A DNA stretch of 64,000 nt from Streptomyces sp. NBC_00102 (GCF_026343115.1 NZ_JAPEMC010000003.1:558001-622000); one strand, 5' to 3'; shown: positions 7,993 through 19,190, counted from the stretch's first letter. Made by a program: numbers and translations. The notes: generated by a model from the letters alone, not told the origin.

Positions 7993-8781
7993 ATGGACCT
8001 GGGCCTGTCCCACCGCATCGCGATCGTCACCGGCGCGAGCCGGGGCATCGGTCTGGCCGTCGCCCGCGCTCTCGTCCGCGAAGGCGCGACCGTGGTCGCG
8101 GGGGCGCGGGGGACCACACCCGAACTCGAAGCGCTGGCCGGCAGCGGACGCCTCCTCGCCGTCGAAGTCGACCTGAGCGATCCGGACGGTCCGCGGACTC
8201 TCGTCGACGCGGCGGTCTCCGCGTACGGCGGGGTGGACGTCCTCGTCAACAACGTCGGCGCGGTGCGTCCGCGCGTGGACGGCTTCCTGAAGGTGACCGA
8301 CGAGGACTGGGAGGCGACGCTGACGGTCAACTTCCTGGCCGCCGTGCGCGCCACCCGGGCCGTACTCCCCCACATGGCCGAGAAGGGCGAGGGGTGCGTG
8401 GTCACGGTCAGCTCGGTCAACGCGTTCCTCCCGGACCCGCTCGTGATCGACTACGGCGCCGCCAAGGCCGCACTGTCCAACTTCTGCAAAGCGGTCTCCA
8501 AGGAGTTCGGGCCCCGTGGCATCCGCGTCAACACGGTCAGCCCCGGGCCCGTCGCGACCGCGTTGTGGCTGGGTGACGACGGCGTCGCCGCGTCGGTGTC
8601 CGCGGCGACGGGCGGCAGTCCGCAATCCGTGGCGGAACAGGCCGCGGGCGGTACGGCGACCGGTCGCTTCACCCGTCCCGAGGAGATCGCCGACCTGGTG
8701 GCCTTCCTGGCCGGTGACAGAGGCGGAAACATCACCGGGGCCGACTTCGTGATCGACGGCGGCCTGGTCACCACCCTGTAG
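7993..8781 (+). CDS. Short-chain dehydrogenase/reductase
   Basis: 262 residues, the classical SDR length. The NAD(P) motif TGASRGIG is near residues 14-21, the NNVGA motif near 92, the catalytic Ser in VTVSSVNA, and the catalytic YGAAK with Tyr and Lys follows. The C-terminal part ends ITGADFVIDGGLVTTL, typical of the family. The Arg after the first Ser of the Rossmann loop and the absence of an Asp at the end of strand 2 (VVAGARG) suggest NADP rather than NAD. GAAGGA precedes the start. The substrate cannot be predicted. The gene stands alone and converges on the beta-helix gene. Confidence 0.88.
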   Translation: MDLGLSHRIAIVTGASRGIGLAVARALVREGATVVAGARGTTPELEALAGSGRLLAVEVDLSDPDGPRTLVDAAVSAYGGVDVLVNNVGAVRPRVDGFLKVTDEDWEATLTVNFLAAVRATRAVLPHMAEKGEGCVVTVSSVNAFLPDPLVIDYGAAKAALSNFCKAVSKEFGPRGIRVNTVSPGPVATALWLGDDGVAASVSAATGGSPQSVAEQAAGGTATGRFTRPEEIADLVAFLAGDRGGNITGADFVIDGGLVTTL

Positions 8782-8899
8782 TGCCCTCTCCGGTCACCTG
8801 ACCCGCGGCACACGGCGGGCGCAGGGCGCCCCGCCGCCGGTCGCGTGGGCGGTGCCGTCCCGCGCGTCACCGTCGGCCCGGAGCCCCGCGGAACGCGGA

Positions 8900-8931
8900 T
8901 GGCACGGCGGTCCGTCCCGACCGCCGTGCCA
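8900..8931. terminator. Bidirectional hairpin between convergent genes
   Basis: TGGCACGGCGGT (8900-8911) pairs perfectly with ACCGCCGTGCCA (8920-8931) around an 8-base loop. It lies between the convergent dehydrogenase and beta-helix genes and could stop transcription from either side. Confidence 0.6.
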
Positions 8932-8987
8932 CTGGTCCCGGCCCCTGCTCGGAGCCTGCGCGCGCCGCCGTTCGGGCGGCACGGGCG

Positions 8988-10811
8988 TCAGACGCTGCCG
9001 ACCCCGTTGGAGTACGACTTCATGAAGTACGTACCGAAGCCGTTCTGGACCGGGTCACCCGCCTTGTCGATGCAGTGCAGGATGCCGCCGCCGGCCTCGT
9101 CGTTGAGGCAGACCGTCATCAGGTCGGTGAAGACGACGCCGGGGGTGTCGGGGACCTCGTAGGCGGCATCGGTGTAGATGTTCGCGCGGAGGTTGAAGAA
9201 GCAGTAGCTGCCCAGGCCCCAGGCGTGGTGCTCGCGCACCCGGTCACCGACCTTGTAGGCGGCGTAGCCGAGGGTGGAGCCGTGCCGCCAGGCCGACTGG
9301 GTGGGTACGTCGTACGGGTGCTCGTTCTGGAAGAAGTACGTGCGGCCGTGCTCGCCCTGCCACAGCACCTCGTACTTCTGGTAGTGCTCGACGAAGAGCC
9401 CGTACGCGGTGACGTGGTCGCCGTTCACCACGATGCCGGTGTCGGCGGGGTTGACCGTCCAGCCGACGGTTCCGTCGAGACCGTGGTCGGCGCGCCAGAG
9501 CCAGAGGTGGTCCGCTATCACGTCGTTGCTGTCGATCTGGACGCTGATTCCCGCACCGCCGGCGATGGCGCCGCCGATCCGGGCGACGACGTCGAACAGC
9601 ACGGTCGGGTCGGCGCTGTGCCGCTTCCGGCTCTTGCCGTGGCCGACGCGCAGCAGTACCGGGGTGTGCTTGGAGGCCGCCTCGAACAGCAGACCCGCGA
9701 CGGTGGCGCCGGCGATGTCGGCGACCTCGATCAGCGTGTTGCCGTGGGTGGAGCGCAGGGTGGCCAGGCCGAGGCCCAGGACGACCGTGCCGGGGCGGTT
9801 CACGCGCAGCGGCGCGGAGATGTCGTAGATGCCCGGCGTGAACAGGACGTTCTTGCCGTGGGCGAGAGCCTGGTTGATCTCGGCGGCCGAGTCGCCGGGC
9901 CGGGCCACGTGGAACTGCGACAGTGCGATGTTCCGCCCCCGGGCGGGGCCGTGGGCCCAGGTCGTGCCGGTGCTGTTCGTACGCAGCGCGGGCACGAAGA
10001 CCTGGTAGTCGCCGTGGCGGTCCACGGTGAGGAACGGCTTCTCCCGCGTCACGGGGGTGCGGTCGACGGTGGTCATCGGCGGGGCCGGGAAGGACTGCGC
10101 GGGAGCGCCCTCGGTACCGACGAACACCATGTTCCAGTTGGAGCCGGTCCAGCTGCCGAAGGTGTCGTTGCGCGACAGCCACTGCTGCTGGGAGCCGGAG
10201 TCGACCTGACCGTCCACCTTGCTGTCGGCCAGGAAGCCGCCGCTGGACCACTGGTTGCCGGGCGGGCTCGGCATCAGGGTCATGTTGCCCTTGATGTGGA
10301 CGCGGCGCATCGGGGCGGCCTGGGAGACCGCCCAGCGCTCCAGTCCGTCCGGCGGCACGATGGTCAGGTTCTCCGCGGCCCGCCAGAAGTTCTGGGTGCC
10401 GTTCCCGTCGAACCACTGGGCGTCGACGGTGACATGACCATTGATCACCACGTCGGAGGGGCTCGCGCCGAGACCCAGGACGTGGGTGTAGAAGCCGACG
10501 TTGATGTCGACGGTGTAGGTGCCCGGCTTGAAGGCCAGGGCGAAGCGCTCGTCGCCGAACTGGTTGGACTCCTGGACGGCGAACACGGCGTCGACCTTGG
10601 CCTGGATCGCCGCGTCGCTCATGGACCGGTCGAAGACCAGGACATTCGGGCCGAGCGCGGAGGAGGCGTGGCCGTCGTGGCCGTCGTGGCCGTTCCGGGG
10701 CTTGTCCGACGCGGCGGCCGACGCGAACGCCGGTCCTGCACAGACACCGCCGATCAGCGGCACCGAGGCAGCGGCTGCCCCGCGCAGCACACTACGACGA
10801 GAGGGAATCAT
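8988..10811 (-). CDS. Tat-exported right-handed beta-helix protein, probably polysaccharide-active
   Basis: The ATG at 10811 has GGGAGAG eight bases upstream and is preferred to a GTG two codons earlier. The N-terminus is a twin-arginine signal (PSRRSVLRGAAAASVPLIGG), then a Gly-His-Asp linker. The remaining roughly 560 residues show beta-helix rungs such as FALAFKPGTYTVDINVGFY, NIALSQFHVARPG and GIVVNGDHVTAYGLFVEHY, with a FTPGIYDISAPLRV start of a second helix half. This two-half layout recalls GH55-type glucanases and pectate-lyase folds. Homologues have been mislabelled adenylyl cyclase or coagulation factor 5/8 proteins, and no cyclase motif is present. A LacI-type operator 60 bp upstream supports a sugar-related role. 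The substrate is unknown. Confidence 0.68.
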   Translation of the reverse strand: MIPSRRSVLRGAAAASVPLIGGVCAGPAFASAAASDKPRNGHDGHDGHASSALGPNVLVFDRSMSDAAIQAKVDAVFAVQESNQFGDERFALAFKPGTYTVDINVGFYTHVLGLGASPSDVVINGHVTVDAQWFDGNGTQNFWRAAENLTIVPPDGLERWAVSQAAPMRRVHIKGNMTLMPSPPGNQWSSGGFLADSKVDGQVDSGSQQQWLSRNDTFGSWTGSNWNMVFVGTEGAPAQSFPAPPMTTVDRTPVTREKPFLTVDRHGDYQVFVPALRTNSTGTTWAHGPARGRNIALSQFHVARPGDSAAEINQALAHGKNVLFTPGIYDISAPLRVNRPGTVVLGLGLATLRSTHGNTLIEVADIAGATVAGLLFEAASKHTPVLLRVGHGKSRKRHSADPTVLFDVVARIGGAIAGGAGISVQIDSNDVIADHLWLWRADHGLDGTVGWTVNPADTGIVVNGDHVTAYGLFVEHYQKYEVLWQGEHGRTYFFQNEHPYDVPTQSAWRHGSTLGYAAYKVGDRVREHHAWGLGSYCFFNLRANIYTDAAYEVPDTPGVVFTDLMTVCLNDEAGGGILHCIDKAGDPVQNGFGTYFMKSYSNGVGSV

Positions 10812-10870
10812 GGACACGGCTCTCCCTGCATGGCGTGAATGGACGGGGCCGTCACCTGACCCCCGATCTC

Positions 10871-10884
10871 TGAGAGCGCTCTCT
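10871..10884. promoter_or_regulatory. LacI-family-type operator related to the CebR box
   Basis: TGAGAGCGCTCTCT contains the perfect palindrome GAGAGCGCTCTC (10872-10883). It differs from the CebR consensus TGGGAGCGCTCCCA at two symmetric positions plus the last base, the kind of change that separates LacI-family paralogues. It lies 60 bp upstream of the beta-helix gene start. Confidence 0.6.
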
Positions 10885-11246
10885 CAGCCACGAAGTGAAT
10901 CACCGTGGGTGTGGAGCGTCAATGCGTTGGCGTGGAACGGAACTTGACGGCTCGCACGACGACCGGCACACCGGGAAAGCCCGCGCGCGACGATCACATC
11001 CACCCGGGCGGTACGGGCGGGACCAGCTCTGCGCCGCTTCCACCGCGGAGGCGGCGAAGTCCGCGACCTGGCGCTGCCGGGCACCTGCACCTGCTCACCC
11101 CGAAGCGCGGGGGAAGTCCTGCCCCCGATGACCGGCCGGGCCGACGCCCAGCGGCGCCGGCGGCTCGCGAGGGTCGTTCCGACGATGCGTACGCCGGTCG
11201 GCCGGAGTCGGGAGCGGGCGTACGGACGTGCGGGCGAGCAGAGTGC

Positions 11247-11281
11247 GGGGCGGAGGCCGCACGTGCCCCGGCCTCCGCCCC
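11247..11281 (-). terminator. Hairpin terminator after the Cip1-like gene
   Basis: GGGGCGGAGGCC (11247-11258) pairs perfectly with GGCCTCCGCCCC (11270-11281), loop 11 bases. It begins 25 bp beyond the stop of the leftward gene. Confidence 0.6.
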
Positions 11282-11305
11282 ACCCGCCCTGTCCGGTCAG
11301 GGCCG

Positions 11306-12517
11306 TCAGCAGCCGGCCGGCGAGGAGCCGACGACCACGTCGTCGAACCAGAGGGTGTCGTCACCCGTCCCGTAGCTCTCCCAGCCGAGCCGCAGCGCGG
11401 TCGGTCGCGGCGGGGTGGTCCGGGAGAGCCACTGCGCGTCGACGTCCTGCGTCGGTACACCGTCGGCGTGCAGCCCCGGCACCAACTCGTCGTCGAGCCA
11501 GGTGTCGAGAGCCGGTGCCGAGGTGTCGACCGAGAACCGCAGGCACTGCCAGGTGCCCGTCGGCAGGGACCTGCTCAGCCCCACCCCGACCGGGCTCTGG
11601 GCCGGGAGCGTGGCATCGTCGCTCTCCCGGTTCCACTGCAGGGCGCCGTTCTGTCCGCCGATCCGCAGCGCCTTGCCGCCCTGCGAGCTGTCCGGCATCG
11701 ACACGAAGGCGACGTGTGCGGCCGGGAGCGCGGTGGTGTGCCGCACCCACATGCGGACGTACAGCACCGGGCCGACCGACGACAGATCCGCGGTCGCGGC
11801 CACGAAGGCGTGGTTGCAGTAGCCCGCGTGCCCGTCCACCCGCAGCGACCGGGTGCCGCTGTGTGCGACCTCCGTGTCCACGGCGGCCGCGCCCGTGCCC
11901 TGGCAGTCGGGCGCGGTGAACCGCCAGTCACCGGCGGGGGCGGGGCCGGTCTGGTCCTCGAAGTCCTCGCAGACGGCGGCATCACCGCACTCCGCAGAGG
12001 GCGGCGTCGTCGTGGGCGGCGTCGTCGTGGGCGGCGTCGTCGTGGGCGGCGTCGTCGTGGGCGGCGTCGTCGGCGGTGAGGTGCCGTCACCGCCGCAGGA
12101 CACGCCGTTGAGGGTGAAGTCCGCGGGCGCCGGATCGGCCGACTGCCAGGTCCCCTGGAGGCCGAAGTCGACGGTGCCGCCGCCGGCCAGCTCCCCGTTC
12201 CAGGCCGCATTGGCGGCGGTCACGGAGTGGCCGGTCTGCGTGACGGTCGCGTTCCAGGCGGAGGTGACGTGCTGGTCGCCGCCGTACGTCCACGCCAGCT
12301 GCCAACCGCTGAGCGCCGGACCGGTGCGGGTGATGCGCACTTGGGCGGTATAGCCGCCGGTCCACTCGTTGACGGTGTAGGTGACCTGGCATCCGGACGC
12401 CATGGCCGAGCCGTTGGCCGGCACCGCGACGAAGAAGGCCAAGGCCATCGCGAGAACGGCTCCGGCCGCTGTCCAGGGTCTGCGCAGTGATCTCAGGGAA
12501 AGGATCGGCGTGTGCAT
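11306..12517 (-). CDS. Secreted CBM2 protein with a Cip1-like C-terminal domain
   Basis: Start ATG at 12517 with GAGGAGG five bases upstream. Residues 1-40 are a Sec signal. Residues about 42-140 form a family 2 cellulose-binding module (CQVTYTVNEWTGGYTAQVRI, LNGVSC). A PPTTT linker follows, encoded by a 15-bp DNA repeat. The C-terminal part of about 220 residues carries FTAPDCQGTG, VAHSGTRSLRV, GYCNHAFV, MPDSSQGGKALRIGGQNG and NRESDDATLP. These match, from memory, Cip1 of Trichoderma reesei, a cellulose-induced protein with a lyase-type jelly-roll fold. Cip1's activity is not well settled; lyase action on glucuronan or assistance to cellulases has been proposed. A perfect CebR box lies 38 bp upstream. 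Confidence 0.8.
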   Translation of the reverse strand: MHTPILSLRSLRRPWTAAGAVLAMALAFFVAVPANGSAMASGCQVTYTVNEWTGGYTAQVRITRTGPALSGWQLAWTYGGDQHVTSAWNATVTQTGHSVTAANAAWNGELAGGGTVDFGLQGTWQSADPAPADFTLNGVSCGGDGTSPPTTPPTTTPPTTTPPTTTPPTTTPPSAECGDAAVCEDFEDQTGPAPAGDWRFTAPDCQGTGAAAVDTEVAHSGTRSLRVDGHAGYCNHAFVAATADLSSVGPVLYVRMWVRHTTALPAAHVAFVSMPDSSQGGKALRIGGQNGALQWNRESDDATLPAQSPVGVGLSRSLPTGTWQCLRFSVDTSAPALDTWLDDELVPGLHADGVPTQDVDAQWLSRTTPPRPTALRLGWESYGTGDDTLWFDDVVVGSSPAGC

Positions 12518-12881
12518 GTGCGCCTCCTCGGCGTGGGGAACCGTGCGACACTTCGATGTGTGGGAGCGCTCCCACACATCACACCGACATGACGGAGTAC
12601 AGTCAATACTGTTCACCGCAGCTTCGGAAACCCCCAGGTCCCGCAGTGGCCGGCCGCCACGGAACGCGGGGCGGAGAGCCCACCGCAGGCGCCCCGCCCC
12701 CTCCGACCGCCGTCGGAAGCCACCCCCCTTCGACCACCGCGCCGACGCCGGAGCAGAATCGGGCGTGGACGGTCCGTCAGGTCGGGTAAACGGGCCGACG
12801 GCCGGCACGACGACCGCTCCGTGACCGACGCCCGGCAAAGCGGCGGCACGATCCGCCGGACAGCACCTCAGGAGGGCAAGC
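12518..12881. other. Divergent promoter region with a CebR box
   Basis: It separates the leftward Cip1-like gene and the rightward metallophosphoesterase gene. The CebR palindrome (12555-12580) is near the Cip1-like side. The 300 bp nearer the phosphoesterase hold only its GGAGGG ribosome binding site. Confidence 0.5.
12555..12580. promoter_or_regulatory. CebR box inside a 26-bp perfect palindrome
   Basis: The core TGGGAGCGCTCCCA (12561-12574) is exactly the Streptomyces CebR operator, bound without cello-oligosaccharides and released when cellobiose or cellotriose enters. Symmetry extends to a 26-bp perfect palindrome whose half site is GATGTGTGGGAGC. It lies 38 bp upstream of the Cip1-like start, well placed to block transcription. 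Confidence 0.88.
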
Positions 12882-14081
12882 GTGACCGAGACGAGCGACA
12901 CCCGATCCGCCGCCGGTGACGCGGCGTCACCGGACCGGCTGCGGCGCATGATGCGCTACATTCCGCTGATCGCCCCCGTCCTGCTGTGGGCCGTACCGTG
13001 CTGGGTTCTCCTCCACGCCGGCCAGCACTGGCCGTTCCCCGTCGCACTGACCGGCACCGTGCTGTTCGTGCTCGGCCTGGCCGGTATGCCGCTCGCGATG
13101 GTGCGCGGCCACGGCCGGCGCCAGCAGGACCGTGCGGCGATCGTCGGTGACGCACTGCTGGGCGGCATCTGGGTCCTGTTCACCTGGTCCGTACTGCTCG
13201 GTGTGCTGCTGCGGCTCGTCCTGACCGCGGTCGGTGTCGGCGACGGTCAGGACCGGGCGCGCATCGTCACCTGGGCCGTCCTCGGCACGGCCGCCACGCT
13301 GCTCGCCCTGGGGTACGCCGAAGCCCGACGCGTACCGCGCGCGCGCCGTCTCGACGTGGAACTCCCGCGCCTGGGAGCCGGGCTGGACGGCACCCGGGTC
13401 GCCCTGATCACCGACACCCACTACGGCCCCCTCGACCGCGTCCGCTGGTCGGAACGGGTCTGCGAGACGGTGAACTCCCTGGAGGCCGACCTGGTCTGCC
13501 ACACCGGCGACATCGCGGACGGCACGGCCGAACGCCGTCGCGCCCAGGCCGCTCCGCTGGGCACCGTGCGGGCGACCCGGGCCCGGGTCTACGTCACCGG
13601 CAACCACGAGTACTACAGCGAGGCCCAGGGCTGGGTCGACCTGATGGACGAGCTGGGCTGGGAGCCGCTGCGCAACCGTCATCTGCTGCTCGAACGCGGC
13701 GGTGACACCCTCGTGGTCGCCGGCGTCGACGACGTCACCGCCGAGTCCTCCGGACTGGCGGGCCACCGGGCCCACCTCGGCAACGCCCTCCAGGGCGCCG
13801 ACCCGGATCTCCCCGTGCTCCTCCTCGCGCACCAGCCGAAGTTCATCGACCGCGCGGCTGCCCACGGCATCGACCTGCAGCTCTCCGGCCACACCCACGG
13901 CGGCCAGATCTGGCCCTTCCACTACCTGGTACGCCTCGATCAGCCGGCCCTCGCCGGCCTCAGCCGCCACGGCGCCCGCACTCTCCTCTACACCAGCCGC
14001 GGCACCGGCTTTTGGGGCCCGCCGTTCCGCGTCTTCGCGCCGAGCGAGATCACCCTGCTCGTGCTCCGCTCCCCGCAGTAG
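12882..14081 (+). CDS. Membrane-anchored metallophosphoesterase (YkuE-like)
   Basis: GTG start with GGAGGG five bases upstream. The N-terminal 150 residues contain four hydrophobic segments. The rest is a calcineurin-like phosphoesterase with all expected motifs: ITDTHYG (D-x-H), HTGDIADG (GD), VTGNHEYY (GNHE), LLLAHQPKF and SGHTHGGQIWPF (GHxH). All metal ligands are intact, so it should be active, probably on a lipid head group or nucleotide at the membrane, as for YkuE/LpxH-like relatives. It is alone on its strand and converges with the Fur-type gene. Confidence 0.85.
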   Translation: MTETSDTRSAAGDAASPDRLRRMMRYIPLIAPVLLWAVPCWVLLHAGQHWPFPVALTGTVLFVLGLAGMPLAMVRGHGRRQQDRAAIVGDALLGGIWVLFTWSVLLGVLLRLVLTAVGVGDGQDRARIVTWAVLGTAATLLALGYAEARRVPRARRLDVELPRLGAGLDGTRVALITDTHYGPLDRVRWSERVCETVNSLEADLVCHTGDIADGTAERRRAQAAPLGTVRATRARVYVTGNHEYYSEAQGWVDLMDELGWEPLRNRHLLLERGGDTLVVAGVDDVTAESSGLAGHRAHLGNALQGADPDLPVLLLAHQPKFIDRAAAHGIDLQLSGHTHGGQIWPFHYLVRLDQPALAGLSRHGARTLLYTSRGTGFWGPPFRVFAPSEITLLVLRSPQ

Positions 14082-14155
14082 GGAGTCGGCCGTGGCGGCG
14101 CCACCGACGCCGGGGCTCCCCTGCGTCGGAACGCGGTCGGTCCCGTCACGGTCGG

Positions 14156-14279
14156 GTTCCACCACGGTCCCTGTTCCATCAGGGCCCTGTTCCGTCACAG
14201 CTCTGTTCCGTCAGGGCCCAGTTCCGTTACGGCCGTTCCGTCACGGACGGTTCCGTCACGGCCGGTTCCGTCGCGGTCA
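14156..14279. repeat. Degenerate 14-17-bp tandem repeat, eight units
   Basis: The motif GTTCCGTCACGG, or close variants, recurs at 14156, 14173, 14189, 14205, 14221, 14235, 14250 and 14265, with spacings of 17, 16, 16, 16, 14, 15 and 15. It fills the gap between the convergent metallophosphoesterase and Fur-type genes and touches the end of the latter. The drift in spacing suggests an older array. Confidence 0.75.
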
Positions 14280-14687
14280 GGCGCAGTCGGGGCACAGGCC
14301 GCGGTAGGTGATCTCCACCGACCCGACGGCGAACCCGAACCGCTCGGCCTCGGGCAGGTCGCCGAGGGCATCGCCGACGGGATGAACGTCGCGGACCGTG
14401 CCGCAGCCCGAGCACACCAGGTGCTGATGGGGGCGGCGCGCGTTCGGGTCGTAGCGCTTGGCCCGGCCGACCGTGGATACCTCCAGCACCTCGCCGAGCG
14501 CGACGAGTTCACCCAGCGTGTTGTAGACGGTCGCACGGGAGATCTCGGGCAGTCGCGCGGCGGCCCGCAGATGCACCTCGTCCGCCGTAAGGTGCACGTG
14601 ATCGCCGTCGAGGACCTCCGCGACGACACGCCGCTGCGAGGTCAACCGCCAGTCACGGCCCCGCAGCCGCTGAAGGAGGTCGCTCAT
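14277..14687 (-). CDS. Fur-family redox/peroxide-type repressor next to katG
   Basis: 136 residues with Fur architecture: a winged helix (residues about 10-85, RLTSQRRVVAEVL and RATVYNTLGELVALGEV), the HQHLVCSGCG metal/dimerisation motif near 93, and a C-terminal CPDC. The two CxxC pairs form the structural zinc site. It lies divergent from katG with a dyad in the shared region. In Streptomyces, Fur-family proteins (FurS, FurA, CatR) repress neighbouring catalase or catalase-peroxidase genes and respond to peroxide through metal-catalysed oxidation, which is the likely role here. Characterised fur-cpeB/catC pairs are read in one direction, whereas this pair is divergent. Confidence 0.85.
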   Translation of the reverse strand: MSDLLQRLRGRDWRLTSQRRVVAEVLDGDHVHLTADEVHLRAAARLPEISRATVYNTLGELVALGEVLEVSTVGRAKRYDPNARRPHQHLVCSGCGTVRDVHPVGDALGDLPEAERFGFAVGSVEITYRGLCPDCA

Positions 14688-17322
<2,635 letters not shown>

Positions 17323-17366
17323 CCGCCTTGCCTGGTCCGCTCCACAGGTGAGCGGGCCAACCCCTT

Positions 17367-17400
17367 CCGTGGGCCGGTGCGTTCGCGCACCGGCCCACGG
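17367..17400 (+). terminator. Strong katG terminator with a UUCG tetraloop
   Basis: A perfect 15-bp stem, CCGTGGGCCGGTGCG (17367-17381) with its complement at 17386-17400, closed by a TTCG loop, starts 45 bp after katG. UUCG tetraloops are unusually stable. Confidence 0.8.
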
Positions 17401-17477
17401 TGCGTCACGACCAGCGCGTCACGGCTCAGCCCGTCTCGGCCGACACCGTTGGCGGGATGGGTGAGCGCGACGGCGAC

Positions 17478-17512
17478 GGCGCCGGTTCCCGTCCGACACG
17501 GGGACCGGCGCC
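17478..17512 (-). terminator. Hairpin terminator after the LPMO gene
   Basis: GGCGCCGGT-t-CCCGT (17478-17492) pairs with ACGGG-g-ACCGGCGCC (17498-17512), one mismatch and a 5-base loop. It sits 15 bp beyond the stop of the leftward LPMO gene. Confidence 0.65.
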
Positions 17513-17526
17513 GCATCCTTCAGCGG

Positions 17527-18648
17527 CTACGGGTTGACGCAGCCGATGGATCCGATCGGAAAGTTGTTGCCGGTCGAGGTCGCCGTGAAGCCGAAGGTGA
17601 CGCTGCCGTCCGGCGGGATGGTCCGGTTGTAGTCGAGGTTCTTGACCGTCAGGGTGCCGTCGGACCCTGTGGTCAACGCACCGTTCCACACACTGTTCAC
17701 CTTGGTGCCCGTGCCGGGCGTCCACTTCACCGCCCAGCCATCACGCGCCGTGGTGTCGTGGTTCATGACCTCGACGGAGCCCTGGAAACCGCCGCTCCAG
17801 GAGTTGGTCACGCTGTAGACGGCCATGCACCCGGTGTGCGGATCGGTGGGCGTCGGAGTGGGGGTGGGAGTCGGAGTCGGCGTGGGGGTGGGAGTCGGCG
17901 TGGGGGTGGGGGTTGTGGTGGAACCGGAGCCGCGGATACCGGTCACCTCGCCGTTGCCGCCGTCGAAGACGAGGTCGGAGCAGGAGAAGAAGTTCTCCTG
18001 GCTGTCCGAGCGAACCCACTGGATGAACATCACCGCGTCGCCCGAGCGGCCCGCCGGCAGGTTCAGATTCCAGTAGTAGTGACCGCCGTCCGTGCCGGGT
18101 GAGCCCGTCGACGACGGGTTGGTGACGGTGTCGATCAGCTCCAGGTCGTCCCAGCCCAGTTCGGTGCTGGGCGAGTAGCCGGCCTTGGACAGGTACACCC
18201 GGAACGAGCCCGGGTGCGCGGCCCAGTTGCTGTAGTCGACCTCGATCGTCTTTCCGGACGTCAGATGCGTCCGGGGCCAGTCGGCTCGGGCGGCGTTGTA
18301 GCCGGTGAAGTTGTACGGCGACCGGTCACCGGCGCTGCACAGCTTTCCGTCCGGGACATAACCCGCCCCCCGACCACCGGCGTTGGAGTCGAGCACGGCG
18401 AACCAGTTGTACAGCGCGTTCGCGCCGCTCTCGTCGAGCGCTGCCTTGCACGCCGGGTTCGTGGGGTCCAGAGAGCCGGTGCTGGTCTTGGCGTCCAGCC
18501 AGCAGAGGTAGGTCCGCGATCCGGGTGCCATCGCCACGCCGTGCGCCTGCGCGCTGCCCTGGCCCACCAGGGTCAGGGCGATCGCGCCGAGCAGCGTCGC
18601 GAGCACCGCCGCCAGGGAGACGAGTCGTCTCTTGCTTTGTCGAGCCAT
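17527..18648 (-). CDS. celS2: CelS2-type cellulose-active lytic polysaccharide monooxygenase, AA10-CBM2
   Basis: Start ATG at 18648 with GGAG upstream; 373 residues. The signal peptide ends ...GSAQA, leaving His36 as the mature N-terminus (HGVAMAPGSRTYLCW), and His145 in NWAAHPGSF completes the copper histidine brace. The catalytic domain runs to about residue 260 (QWVRSDSQENFFSCSDLVF). A (TP)n linker and a CBM2 (CMAVYSVTNSWSGGFQGSVEV ... IGCVNP) follow. The sequence closely matches CelS2/LPMO10C of S. coelicolor, which cleaves crystalline cellulose oxidatively at C1. It is divergent from a GH5 cellulase across a region with two CebR boxes, the same LPMO-cellulase pairing known in other streptomycetes. 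Confidence 0.93.
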   Translation of the reverse strand: MARQSKRRLVSLAAVLATLLGAIALTLVGQGSAQAHGVAMAPGSRTYLCWLDAKTSTGSLDPTNPACKAALDESGANALYNWFAVLDSNAGGRGAGYVPDGKLCSAGDRSPYNFTGYNAARADWPRTHLTSGKTIEVDYSNWAAHPGSFRVYLSKAGYSPSTELGWDDLELIDTVTNPSSTGSPGTDGGHYYWNLNLPAGRSGDAVMFIQWVRSDSQENFFSCSDLVFDGGNGEVTGIRGSGSTTTPTPTPTPTPTPTPTPTPTPTPTDPHTGCMAVYSVTNSWSGGFQGSVEVMNHDTTARDGWAVKWTPGTGTKVNSVWNGALTTGSDGTLTVKNLDYNRTIPPDGSVTFGFTATSTGNNFPIGSIGCVNP

Positions 18649-19044
18649 GGAAGTCTCCAGTGCCTGTGTGGGGGTGCGGGGGTTGCCCTCCGATGGGGCC
18701 TGTCTCCTGCGCCCACTGTCCGGCGATGCGAACCTCGCCGTCCGGCGCGGTCCCCTCCTCACGGGCGAGGAGCCCGAAGGCGGGGCACGTGGAACGGACG
18801 AGCGTGGTCACCGGACGAAGCGGGCGGCATGGTGGTGAGGGTGGGGCGTGCGCCGGTACAGGCCGTCACGTCGTACGTCCGAGCGCACACGGCGGCTGCA
18901 GAGCCGAGCCGGTGCGCGCGATGATCGGGCCGTGAAGGCGCTCGCAAACGGTGCCTCTCCCGGAGGAGCGGCCGGATGGGGCGATCAGGTCATCGAGAGC
19001 GCAGCCCTACTGCCTCCGCCTGAAAGCGCCCTACCGCTTCCGGC

Positions 19045-19058
19045 TGGGAGCGCTCCCA
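19045..19058. promoter_or_regulatory. CebR box on the LPMO side
   Basis: TGGGAGCGCTCCCA, identical to the CebR consensus and perfectly palindromic. It is the nearer of the two boxes to the leftward LPMO gene (397 bp from its start codon). Confidence 0.85.
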
Positions 19059-19190
19059 TACACGGGTTCACAGAAACTGTAGAAGGCTCGCCGCGTCCCT
19101 GACAACCCATCGAACGGGAGCACATGTCACGCGGCCCCGGATCGGCGAGTCGGCGCCCGTCGCGAGTTTCGACAGCGACCCCTCCATGCG

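Larger units (their letters stand above)
10812..11305. other. Promoter region of the beta-helix gene, otherwise empty
   Basis: It holds the LacI-type operator at 10871-10884 and, at its far end, the terminator of the Cip1-like gene (11247-11281). No frame in the remaining 350 bp has a binding site or a recognisable product. Confidence 0.5.

Noticed and set aside
7784..8176. Rightward frame starting before the dehydrogenase
   Set aside because: It overlaps the SDR gene by 184 bp out of frame and lacks a ribosome binding site.
17820..17930. Independent DNA repeat of GTGGG/GTCGG units
   Set aside because: It encodes the Thr-Pro linker of the LPMO in frame, so it is explained by the protein; the same holds for the linker repeats in the Cip1-like and GH5 genes.
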